A stretch of 64,000 nt of DNA. Origin: Dehalococcoidia bacterium. GTDB taxonomy: Bacteria > Chloroflexota > Dehalococcoidia > UBA2979. The translations under genes were made by a program, and so were the position numbers. Location of the stretch: assembly GCA_028279505.1 (NCBI GenBank), contig JANQNP010000128.1, positions 1 to 64,000 of the forward strand, given 5' to 3'. This document shows, piece by piece, positions 27,238 to 34,545 of the stretch. Below the pieces are notes generated by a model, which did no database searches, had not been told where the DNA came from, and was given only the letters and a program-made list of their open reading frames with translations. The number at the start of each line of letters is the position of its first letter. Positions within the stretch are counted from its first letter, which is position 1.

Positions 27238-27627
27238 CTAGCTCTGCACCAGCTGCATCAGCACCCCACCCGTCGAGGCCGGGTGCACGAACACCTGCCC
27301 CGTCACCTCGTTCCCCTCGCCGGGGTCACCGATCAGGCGGACCTCCTTCGCCCGCAGCTCGGCGAGCGTCGCCTGGAGGTCGGCCACCTTCATCGCCAGC
27401 AGGTACATCCCGCCGCCGGTTCGGTCGACGTGCTTGCCGATCGGGCCGTCCTCGTTCGTCGGCGAGACGATCTCGACCGTGCCCTCGTCGAAGTCGTAGT
27501 GCGCCGTCAGCATCCCCGGCGCCTCGCCGGTCCGGCTCGGCTCGCGCCCGAAGATGGCGTTGTACTTCTCCTGCCCCTCGGGCATATCCGGTACGGAGAT
27601 AACGATGTGATCGAGGCCGTTGAACAT
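27238..27627 (-). CDS. VOC (glyoxalase) superfamily protein
   Basis: A 129-aa metalloprotein of the vicinal oxygen chelate fold. The first module begins GLDHIVISV with the metal-ligand His, and the product has the two beta-alpha-beta-beta-beta units (second at DRTGGGMYLLAMKV). It resembles lyase/epimerase-like VOC proteins such as methylmalonyl-CoA epimerase, but key residues cannot be matched by eye. ATG 27627 is chosen because GAAAGG lies upstream and the fold starts at once; an extended frame to 27813 runs through the tandem repeat region. First gene of a two-gene unit with the SDR. Confidence 0.8.
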   Translation of the reverse strand: MFNGLDHIVISVPDMPEGQEKYNAIFGREPSRTGEAPGMLTAHYDFDEGTVEIVSPTNEDGPIGKHVDRTGGGMYLLAMKVADLQATLAELRAKEVRLIGDPGEGNEVTGQVFVHPASTGGVLMQLVQS

Positions 27628-27654
27628 TCGAGGCACCTTTCGTTCGCCCAACTT

Positions 27655-27698
27655 GAGATCGCTTCGAGATCGCTTGGGATCGATTGAGTTCGCTGCGG
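27655..27698. repeat. 11-bp tandem repeats in the VOC/peptidase divergent region
   Basis: GAGATCGCTTC (27655-27665), GAGATCGCTTG (27666-27676), then weaker copies GGATCGATTG and AGTTCGCTGC. The period is close to one helical turn, and the array lies 28 bp before the VOC start, where a regulator array would sit. Confidence 0.5.
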
Positions 27699-27785
27699 GA
27701 CTGTAACAAGGACGCCACTCGCGCAGAGCGGCCGCTCCAGTACGCTCAGCCTGAGACCGAGTCTCGGCAAGAGAGGACCCTCCCG

Positions 27786-29720
27786 ATGCCCGACGTACTG
27801 CCCTACGGCGCATGGCCCTCGCCCCTGGGCGCCGACCAGGTCGCGAGCGCCGGGACCCGGCTCCTCGCGCTCACCGCCAGCGGCGGCGACCTCTACTGGG
27901 TCGAGGGCCGGCCGTCCGAGGGCGGTCGGCAGGCGCTCGTCCGCCGCGCCGCGGACGGCACCACCACCGAGGTCACCCCCGCCGACTTCAACGCCCGCAC
28001 CCGCGTCCACGAGTACGGCGGCGGCGAGCACTGGGTCGCGGGCGGCAGCGTCTTCGCGACGAACTTCGCGGACCAACGCCTCTACCGGATCGACGCCCCT
28101 GGCGAGGCGAACCCGATCACCGCTGAGCCCGACCTTCCGGCGGGCGACCGCTTCGCAGACGGCGAGCTGACGCCCGACGGGCGCTTCATCTTCTGCGTCC
28201 GCGAGCGCCACGCCGAGGGCGAGGAGGCGCGCAACGAGATCATCGTCCTGCCCGCCGACGGCTCGAGCGAGCCCCGGGTCGTCGTCACGGGCCCCGACTT
28301 CGTTTCGGCCCCCCGCGTCTCGCCGGACGGCGCCACGCTCGCCTGGCTGAGCTGGGATCACCCTCGGATGCCCTGGGACGGCACCGAGCTACGCACGGCG
28401 CCGATCCTCGAGGACGGCGCGCTCGGCGAGCCGACGCTGGTCTGCGGCGGCCCCGAGGAGAGCGTCGTCCAGCCGCGTTGGAGCCCGGCCGGCGCGCTGC
28501 ACTTCATCAGCGACCGCAGCGGCTGGTGGAACCTCCACCGCCTCGACGGCGACGGCGCACAGACCCCGCTCGCCCCAACCGCCGAGGAGTTCGCCGGTCC
28601 CGACTGGGTCTTCGGCCTCTCCAGCTACGGATTCCTCGACGATGGCACCGTGATCTGCGTCCACGGCTCCGACGCCGGCGCACAACTGGCCGCGATCAGG
28701 CCCGGCAGTCAGCAGCTCGAGCCGATCGACTGCCCCTGGACCTCGATCTCGCACCTGCAGGTCGATGGCGGCCGCGTCGCCTTCCTCGGCGCATCGGGCA
28801 CGCAAGCCGCCGCCGTCATCAGCGGACCGGTCGACGGCTCCGACTGGCAGATCCTCGCCCGCAGCCGCACCGACGAACTCGACGCCGCCAACGTCTCCAC
28901 CGCCGAGGAGATCACCTTCCCGACCACCGACGACGCCGAGGCACACGCCCTCTTCTACGCTCCACGCAACGAGGCGGTCACGGGCCCCGAGGACGAGCGC
29001 CCTCCGCTCGTCGTCGTCAGCCACGGCGGGCCCACCGGCGCCACCTCCGGCGCCTACAACGCCGCCATCCAGTACTGGACCACCCGAGGCATCGCCGTCG
29101 TTGACGTCAACTACCGAGGCTCAACCGGCTACGGCCGCGACTACCGCCGCGCCCTCAACGGCACCTGGGGCATCGTCGACACCGACGACTGCATCGCCGC
29201 CGCCACCTACCTCGCCGACCGAGGAGACGTCGACCCGCAGCGCATGGCCATCCGCGGCGGCAGCGCCGGTGGCTACACCACGCTCTGCGCGCTCACCTTC
29301 CACGACGTCTTCCGCGCCGGCGCGAGCTACTTCGGCGTCGCCGACGCCGAGGCCCTCGCCACCGACACCCACAAGTTCGAATCCCGCTACCTCGACGGCC
29401 TCATCGGCCCCTACCCCGAGGCCCAGGCCACCTACCGAGAGCGCTCCCCGATCCACTTCGCCGACCGCATCAAGGCCGCCGTCGTGCTGTTCCAGGGCCT
29501 CGAGGACCGCATCGTCCCACCGGCCCAGGCCGAGCAGATGGTCGAGGCACTCGAGGCCAATGGCCTCCCCCACGCCTACCTGGCCTTCGAGGGCGAGCAG
29601 CACGGCTTTCGCAAGGCGGAGAACATCATCGCCACGCTGGAAGCGGAGCTGTCGTTCTACGGCCAGGTGATGGGCTTCGACCCTGCCGGCGTCCCGCCCA
29701 TCCCGATCAAGAACCCCTAG
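27786..29720 (+). CDS. S9 family prolyl oligopeptidase-like serine peptidase
   Basis: A 644-aa cytoplasmic peptidase of the acylaminoacyl-peptidase type. N-terminal beta-propeller with TolB-like repeats (about 1-390), then an alpha/beta-hydrolase domain with nucleophile Ser in GGSAGGY, Asp in GLEDRIVP and His in GEQHGF, so the triad is complete. No signal peptide. ATG 27786 has AGAGAGGA upstream; the longer frame from 27684 is rejected. It faces the VOC gene across a short region with 11-bp repeats. Substrate is short peptides in the family; nothing narrower can be said. Confidence 0.9.
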   Translation: MPDVLPYGAWPSPLGADQVASAGTRLLALTASGGDLYWVEGRPSEGGRQALVRRAADGTTTEVTPADFNARTRVHEYGGGEHWVAGGSVFATNFADQRLYRIDAPGEANPITAEPDLPAGDRFADGELTPDGRFIFCVRERHAEGEEARNEIIVLPADGSSEPRVVVTGPDFVSAPRVSPDGATLAWLSWDHPRMPWDGTELRTAPILEDGALGEPTLVCGGPEESVVQPRWSPAGALHFISDRSGWWNLHRLDGDGAQTPLAPTAEEFAGPDWVFGLSSYGFLDDGTVICVHGSDAGAQLAAIRPGSQQLEPIDCPWTSISHLQVDGGRVAFLGASGTQAAAVISGPVDGSDWQILARSRTDELDAANVSTAEEITFPTTDDAEAHALFYAPRNEAVTGPEDERPPLVVVSHGGPTGATSGAYNAAIQYWTTRGIAVVDVNYRGSTGYGRDYRRALNGTWGIVDTDDCIAAATYLADRGDVDPQRMAIRGGSAGGYTTLCALTFHDVFRAGASYFGVADAEALATDTHKFESRYLDGLIGPYPEAQATYRERSPIHFADRIKAAVVLFQGLEDRIVPPAQAEQMVEALEANGLPHAYLAFEGEQHGFRKAENIIATLEAELSFYGQVMGFDPAGVPPIPIKNP

Positions 29721-29821
29721 CCCCGCGCCGCCGCCCCGGATCCGACGCCCGGCGTTGCCGCGCTCGCCGCCCGGCGGCGGCGCCCGGCGCTCACCGCGGA
29801 CCCGTGCGATCGTAATAGGTA

Positions 29822-29896
29822 GGGGGCTTTCGCATTTCCCCCGAAGGTGTACGATCTTGGAGTTAATCTCCCCCTAACAAGCAGGAGATTGGGGGC
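29822..29896 (+). promoter_or_regulatory. Leader with alternating G5/C5 blocks before the PAP2 gene
   Basis: Four complementary blocks: GGGGG 29822-29826, CCCCC 29838-29842, CCCCC 29870-29874 and GGGGG 29891-29895, the last being next to the ATG at 29897. Blocks 1-2 or 3-4 can pair, as can 1-3 and 2-4, giving mutually exclusive hairpins, one of which hides the SD. Confidence 0.4.
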
Positions 29897-30793
29897 ATGC
29901 TCGTGGACTTCCTCGCTGCTCCCGCGCTCCGGGCGGTCACCCCGCTCCTCATCATCCTCGTCGTTGCGACCGGCGCGTGGCTCGTCGGCCGCCAGCGCCG
30001 CGTCCGCTTCCTGAAGGAAGCGGCGATCATCCTCGGCGCCTACTTCGCCTACTTCGGCGTGCGCGCGATCAGCGAGGGCAGCGCCTCCATCGCCCACGAG
30101 AACGCCAAGCTGTTGATCGAGCTCGAACAGAACATCGGCCTCTTCGTCGAACCCAGCGTCCAGGGCGTCCTCATGAGCAGCGAGGCCTTCATCGACGTCG
30201 TCAACTGGATCTACGTCTGGGGCCACTGGCCCGTGATCGGCGCCGTCGCCATCTGGCTCTTCGCCCGCAAGCCCAGCGCCTACCGCACCTACCGCAACGC
30301 GCTCATGATCTCGGGCGGCATCGGCCTCGTCTTCTACATTAGCTTCCCGGCCGCACCTCCGAGGTTCACCGACCTCGGCCTCGTCGACACCGTCTTCAGC
30401 CAGTCCAACTTCGCCAAGCTGATGCAGCCGACCGACTTCACGAACCAGTACGCCGCCTTCCCTAGCCTCCACTTTGGCTGGAGCCTCCTGATGGCGACAG
30501 CGATCTACCGCGAGTCGCGCAAGCAGCCGCTGAGGGTGGTCGCCTGGTTGCTCCCGCTCGGCATGTTCGTCTCCATCGTCGCGACCGCGAACCACTTCGT
30601 CGTCGACGCCATCGCCGGTGGCATCGTCGCCCTCATCGGACTCCGCGCCGCGCTCATGCTCGAGCGCGAAGGCGCGTTCGCCTGGCTCCGCTGGCCGAGC
30701 CCCGCCACCGAAACGCCCTCCCCGATGTCCGCCGACCGGCTCCACGCCGCCGCCGCCCAGAACGAAGTCGCCGGCATCGACCTGCTCACCTAG
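29897..30793 (+). CDS. PAP2-superfamily membrane phosphatase/transferase
   Basis: A 298-aa inner-membrane protein with about six helices, of the Aur1/Ipt1-like PAP2_3 group. The two catalytic signatures are present: FPSLHFGWS (about 194-202, conserved His) and ANHFVVDAIAGG (about 231-242, conserved His and Asp). Family members dephosphorylate lipid phosphates or transfer phospho-head groups; inositol-phosphoryl transfer is known in relatives. The N-terminal first signature (KxxxxxxRP) is not obvious, as in other PAP2_3 members. ATG 29897 follows GGGGG. Linked function with the downstream exonuclease is unlikely: a repeat-filled gap separates them. Confidence 0.8.
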   Translation: MLVDFLAAPALRAVTPLLIILVVATGAWLVGRQRRVRFLKEAAIILGAYFAYFGVRAISEGSASIAHENAKLLIELEQNIGLFVEPSVQGVLMSSEAFIDVVNWIYVWGHWPVIGAVAIWLFARKPSAYRTYRNALMISGGIGLVFYISFPAAPPRFTDLGLVDTVFSQSNFAKLMQPTDFTNQYAAFPSLHFGWSLLMATAIYRESRKQPLRVVAWLLPLGMFVSIVATANHFVVDAIAGGIVALIGLRAALMLEREGAFAWLRWPSPATETPSPMSADRLHAAAAQNEVAGIDLLT

Positions 30794-30816
30794 CCCCCGG
30801 CGCCCCACCCTCCCCA

Positions 30817-30951
30817 GCGCCTCGCCACTTCCGAGGGCTGCAACCCTCGTGCCGCGGCGCCCGGCGCCTCGCCGCTTCCGAGGACTGCAACCCTCGTGCT
30901 GTGGCGCCCGGCGCCTCGCCCCCTCCGAGGAGTCCGGGCCTCACACTCGCC
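30817..30951. repeat. 47-bp tandem repeat, about 2.9 copies
   Basis: Copies begin at 30817, 30864 and 30911, each opening GCGCCTCGCC and the first two containing TTCCGAGG and CTGCAACCCTCGTGC. Period is exactly 47 bp; the third copy decays after about 30 bp. Located between the PAP2 stop and the exonuclease start. Confidence 0.85.
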
Positions 30952-30984
30952 CCCTCGCTAAGCTGGTCCCGAGGAGGCCACGAC

Positions 30985-31764
30985 GTGCGCATCGCCACCT
31001 GGAACGTCAACTCGATTCGCACGAGGGAAGACCGCGTCCTCCTCTGGCTCGACGAACACGAGCCCGACGTCCTCCTGATGCAGGAGACCAAGGTCGTCGA
31101 CGAGAACTTCCCCCGCGAGGGCTTCGAGGAGCGCGGCTACACGCTCGCGCTCCACGGCCAGCGCACCTACAACGGCGTCGCCATCGCCTCGAAGCTACCC
31201 ATCGAGGATCTCGAGACCGGGTTCCCGCTCGCGGATGACGAGGACGCGCGGGGCATCGCCGCCACGATCGCCGGGATCCGCGTCGGCGGCCTCTACGTCC
31301 CCAACGGACGCCGCCTCGACGCCGACCACTACCAGTACAAGCTCCGCTGGCTCGACGCGCTCCACGTCTGGCTCCGAGAGACCGGCGATCCAGCGGCGCC
31401 GCTGATCCTGGCTGGCGACTTCAACATCGCGCCCGATGATCGAGATGTGCACGATCCTGCCGAGTGGCAGGACACGGTGATGAACAGCGACGAGGTCCGC
31501 GCCCGCCTGCAGACGCTGCTGGGATGGGGACTGACCGACGCACTCCGCACCGTGTCCGACGAGGGCGGGATCTTCACCTGGTGGGACTACCGCGCCGGCG
31601 CGTTCCGCTTCAACAAGGGGCTGCGCATCGACCTCATGCTCGTCACCGATCCCGTGCGCGACCGCATCGAGGCCGTGACCACCGACCGCAACGACCGGAA
31701 GGTGCGCAAGGGCGTCGAGAAACCCTCTGACCACATCCCCGTGACCCTCGAGCTGCGCGACTGA
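30985..31764 (+). CDS. xth: Exonuclease III-type AP endonuclease
   Basis: DNA repair nuclease that cleaves 5' to abasic sites and removes 3' blocking groups. 259 aa with the whole EEP/ExoIII motif set: TWNVNSIR at the N-terminus, QETKV (metal Glu), GVAIASK, LYVPNG, AGDFNIAPDD (Asp/Asn), WWDYR, GLRIDLMLVT and the terminal KPSDHIPVTLEL (catalytic Asp-His). GTG 30985 has GAGGAGG seven bases upstream, and the protein begins right at the first strand, so the longer frame from 30901 is not needed. CysQ follows 33 bp later. Confidence 0.95.
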   Translation: MRIATWNVNSIRTREDRVLLWLDEHEPDVLLMQETKVVDENFPREGFEERGYTLALHGQRTYNGVAIASKLPIEDLETGFPLADDEDARGIAATIAGIRVGGLYVPNGRRLDADHYQYKLRWLDALHVWLRETGDPAAPLILAGDFNIAPDDRDVHDPAEWQDTVMNSDEVRARLQTLLGWGLTDALRTVSDEGGIFTWWDYRAGAFRFNKGLRIDLMLVTDPVRDRIEAVTTDRNDRKVRKGVEKPSDHIPVTLELRD

Positions 31765-31797
31765 CCGACCAGCGCGCGCCGACGGAAGGCCTGCTCC

Positions 31798-32598
31798 GTG
31801 ACCCCTGACAGCCCCGACCGCGCCGACACCGGCGACCGCACCGCGATGATGGAGCGCCTCGTGGACCTCGCCGTCCGCGCCGGCGCCGAGATCCTCGAGG
31901 TCTACGCGCAGGACTTCGAGGTGTTCTCCAAGGACGACGAGTCCCCCGTCACCGCCGCCGACGAGCGCGCCGAGCGGGTCATTCTCGCCGGCCTCGCTGA
32001 GATCGCCCCCGACATCCCCGTCGTCGCCGAGGAGAGCGTCGCCGCCGGCCGCGTCCCCGACGTCTCCGCCGGCCGCTTCTTCCTCGTCGACCCGCTCGAC
32101 GGCACCAAGCAGTTCATCGAGCGCAACGGCCAGTTCACCGTGAACATCGCACTGATCGAGGACAACGTCCCCACGCTCGGCGTCGTCCACCTCCCGGCCC
32201 TCGAGGAGACCTTCTGGACCGACGGCCGCGGCGGCGCCTGCAAGCGCAAGGGCGCCGAGACCACCGCGATCCACTGCCGCGTCCCGGCCGACGACGGCCT
32301 CGTCGTCATGGCGAGCCGCTCGCACCGCAACCAGGAGACCGAGGACTATCTCGCCACGCTCCAAATCAAGGAGCTGGACGCCTCAGGCTCCTCGCTCAAG
32401 TTCTGCCGCGTCGCCGAGGGCGCCGCGGACCTCTACCCGCGCCTCGGACGCACCATGGAGTGGGACGTCGCCGCCGGCCACGCCGTCCTCCTCGCCGCCG
32501 GCGGCTCCATGACCACCTTCGACGGCGCCCCCTTCACCTACGGCAAGCCCATCTTCGAGAACCCGCACTTCATCGTGCGCGGCCTCCCCGCGGCGTAG
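31798..32598 (+). CDS. cysQ: 3'(2'),5'-bisphosphate nucleotidase (inositol-monophosphatase family)
   Basis: Mg2+-dependent, Li+-sensitive phosphatase. 266 aa with EES (metal Glu), the signature DPLDGTKQFI and the C-terminal WDVAAGHAVLLAAGG motif. The KQF form of the first signature is typical of CysQ, which hydrolyses PAP left after PAPS-dependent reactions; histidinol-phosphatase or inositol-phosphatase activity cannot be excluded. It fits with the APS kinase gene 23 kb away. GTG 31798 is the start used. A 29-bp tandem duplication begins over its stop codon. Confidence 0.85.
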   Translation: MTPDSPDRADTGDRTAMMERLVDLAVRAGAEILEVYAQDFEVFSKDDESPVTAADERAERVILAGLAEIAPDIPVVAEESVAAGRVPDVSAGRFFLVDPLDGTKQFIERNGQFTVNIALIEDNVPTLGVVHLPALEETFWTDGRGGACKRKGAETTAIHCRVPADDGLVVMASRSHRNQETEDYLATLQIKELDASGSSLKFCRVAEGAADLYPRLGRTMEWDVAAGHAVLLAAGGSMTTFDGAPFTYGKPIFENPHFIVRGLPAA

Positions 32599-32650
32599 CC
32601 GCGACCCGACCACCCTTCGTCGCGTAGCGGCGACCCGACCACGCTTCGGA
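32593..32650. repeat. 29-bp tandem duplication over the cysQ stop
   Basis: Units at 32593-32621 and 32622-32650, each opening GCGTAGC and containing GCGACCCGACCAC. The first includes the TAG stop of cysQ, so the array looks like a slippage duplication of the gene end. Confidence 0.75.
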
Positions 32651-32689
32651 CTGACCTCCGCGGGTAGCCACACGCGGCACTCGCCGTCG

Positions 32690-33052
32690 CTAATCGCCGA
32701 AGGTGACCTCCACCAGCGGCGAGCGCGCGACCCACTCGTCCAGCGGCGTGTCGCTACCAATCCCCGCGACCAACGGCTCGAGGAGCGCCCGCCGTTCCCC
32801 GGCTTCGGTCACCGCGCGCGCCGTCGCAGGTAGATCCGCCTGGTGGCTCGTCTTCAGATGGAAGGTGAACGCCGGATTGGCCACCAGGTTCGCGTACCAC
32901 GAGCGTCGCCCCGGCGTGCCCGTGATGAAGTAGCGCCCGTCGTGGCGGTGGAACCAGATCTCGATCCGCTTCGCCTCGCCTGACTTGCGCCCCGTCGTCG
33001 TGATGTCGATGACCTTGTCGTTCGCCAGCGCCGCTTCGGTGGCTGCATCCAT
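32690..33052 (-). CDS. Deazaflavin-dependent nitroreductase (DDN) family protein
   Basis: A 120-aa split-barrel protein of the F420-dependent nitroreductase/quinone-reductase family. The diagnostic block TTTGRKSGEAKRIEIWFHRHDG (here in positions 18-39) and ANLVANPAFTFHL are clear. Family members bind F420H2 or related deazaflavins in actinobacteria and Chloroflexota, although some bind heme or other ligands. ATG 33052 has GGGGGAA upstream; the very long frame to 34486 is an antisense shadow of the malic enzyme gene. It is divergent from that gene. Confidence 0.85.
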   Translation of the reverse strand: MDAATEAALANDKVIDITTTGRKSGEAKRIEIWFHRHDGRYFITGTPGRRSWYANLVANPAFTFHLKTSHQADLPATARAVTEAGERRALLEPLVAGIGSDTPLDEWVARSPLVEVTFGD

Positions 33053-33190
33053 CGGTTCCCCCAATCCGCCTTGGTTTCGGGCAGGGTAATCCCTCACCGC
33101 CCGTCCACTGGCGGCGGGCGTGTGTGTGACAACCCTCATTCGCGCCTCCACGCCCGTGCCTAGACTCGTGAGACGCGAAGGAGCGCGGCG

Positions 33191-34510
33191 ATGAAGATCC
33201 CCGAGGTCCTCCAGATCGAGGTCGTCCACCGCGCCGGCAGCCTCGCCCAGGTGCTCGGCGTCGTCGCCGAGGCCGGCCTGCTCGTCGAGAACCTCGTCGC
33301 CGTCGACCGCGGCCCCGACCGCACCATCTGGGAGCTGACGACCGACCTCGACGAGGACTTCGACCGCACACAGCTCGACCGGATCAGCGACCTCCCGATC
33401 GCGCGCCTGCTCGGCACCTCCGACCGCGTCTTCACCCTCCACGAGGGCGGCAAGATCGAGACCAGCTCCCGCCTCAACATCGAGACCGACCAGCTGCTCC
33501 GCGACATCTACACCCCGGGCGTCGCCCGCGTCTGCCTCGCGATCCGCGACGACCCCTCGCTCCAGCGCCAGTACACCGGCATCGCCAGCTCCGTCGCCAT
33601 CGTCACGGACGGCACCGCGATCCTCGGACTCGGCGACATCGGCCCCGTCGCCGGCATGCCGGTCATGGAGGGCAAGGCCGCCCTCTTCCAGCAGCTCGCC
33701 GGACTTTCCGGCGTCCCGATCCTCGTCGAGCCCGGCGCCGTCGACGAGATCGTCGACGCCGTCGCCCGCATCGCCCCCACCTTCGGCGCGATCCAGCTCG
33801 AGGACATCGCCGCCCCCGCCTGCTTCGAGATCGAGCGCGCCCTCGCCGCCCGCCTCGACCGCCCCGTCCTCCACGACGACCAGCACGGCACCGCCGTCGT
33901 CGCCCTCGCCGCCCTGCTCACCGCCACCCGCAGCCACGACCTCGACCTCACCGCCTGCGTCGTCGGCCAGATCGGCCTCGGCGCCGCCGGCATCGGCATC
34001 GCCCGTCTGCTCCAGCACCACGGCGTCCGCCGTCTGATCGGCACCGACCTCCGCGACGACGCCGTCGCCACGTTCACCACCCTCGGCGGCGAGGCGCGTG
34101 ACCTCGAGACCCTCATGGCCGAGGCCGACGTCGTCATCGCCACCACCGGCGCCCGGGGCCTCGTCCGCCCCGACTGGGTCCGCGACGGCCAGCTCATCCT
34201 CGCCCTCACCAATCCCGACCCCGAGATCGAGCCGCAGGTCGCCCTCGCCCACGGCGCCCGCTACGCCGCGGACGGCAAGGCCGTGAACAACGTCCTCGGC
34301 TTCCCCGGCCTCTTCCGAGGCGCCCTCGACGCCCACGCCCCCGCCTTCTCCAGGGAGATGCTCGCCGCCGCGGCCGCCCGCCTCTCCTCGCTCGCCATCG
34401 GCGACCACCTCGTCCCGGACGCCCTCGATCGTGCCGTCCACGCCCAGGTGGCGGCAGCCGTCTACGATGCCGCCCTCGCGGAACACCAGACCCCGCTCTA
34501 CAGCGGGTAG
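33191..34510 (+). CDS. NAD(P)-dependent malic enzyme with N-terminal ACT domain
   Basis: Oxidative decarboxylation of malate to pyruvate. 439 aa: ACT domain (about 7-70, VVHRAGSLAQVLGVVAEAGL), then the malic-enzyme N-domain with IYTPGVARVCLAI, GLGDIGPVAGMPVMEGKAALF, the metal/substrate motif LEDIAAPACFEIE and HDDQHGTAVV, followed by the NAD-binding domain (GQIGLGAAGIGIARLL) and NPDPEI. The ACT domain suggests allosteric control by an amino acid or related ligand, as in a bacterial subgroup. ATG 33191 follows GGAG. Monocistronic by appearance; the next gene is convergent. Confidence 0.93.
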   Translation: MKIPEVLQIEVVHRAGSLAQVLGVVAEAGLLVENLVAVDRGPDRTIWELTTDLDEDFDRTQLDRISDLPIARLLGTSDRVFTLHEGGKIETSSRLNIETDQLLRDIYTPGVARVCLAIRDDPSLQRQYTGIASSVAIVTDGTAILGLGDIGPVAGMPVMEGKAALFQQLAGLSGVPILVEPGAVDEIVDAVARIAPTFGAIQLEDIAAPACFEIERALAARLDRPVLHDDQHGTAVVALAALLTATRSHDLDLTACVVGQIGLGAAGIGIARLLQHHGVRRLIGTDLRDDAVATFTTLGGEARDLETLMAEADVVIATTGARGLVRPDWVRDGQLILALTNPDPEIEPQVALAHGARYAADGKAVNNVLGFPGLFRGALDAHAPAFSREMLAAAAARLSSLAIGDHLVPDALDRAVHAQVAAAVYDAALAEHQTPLYSG

Positions 34511-34545
34511 CGCCCGGCAGCACAGCGCGACTGGGTCATGGGGTT

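Noticed and set aside
30817..30951. CRISPR array
   Set aside because: Units are contiguous 47-bp repeats without unique spacers and no cas genes are present.
32690..34486. Long minus-strand frame over the malic enzyme gene
   Set aside because: Antisense shadow with Asp/Glu/Val/Gly bias; only the last 120 codons (DDN-family protein) are real.
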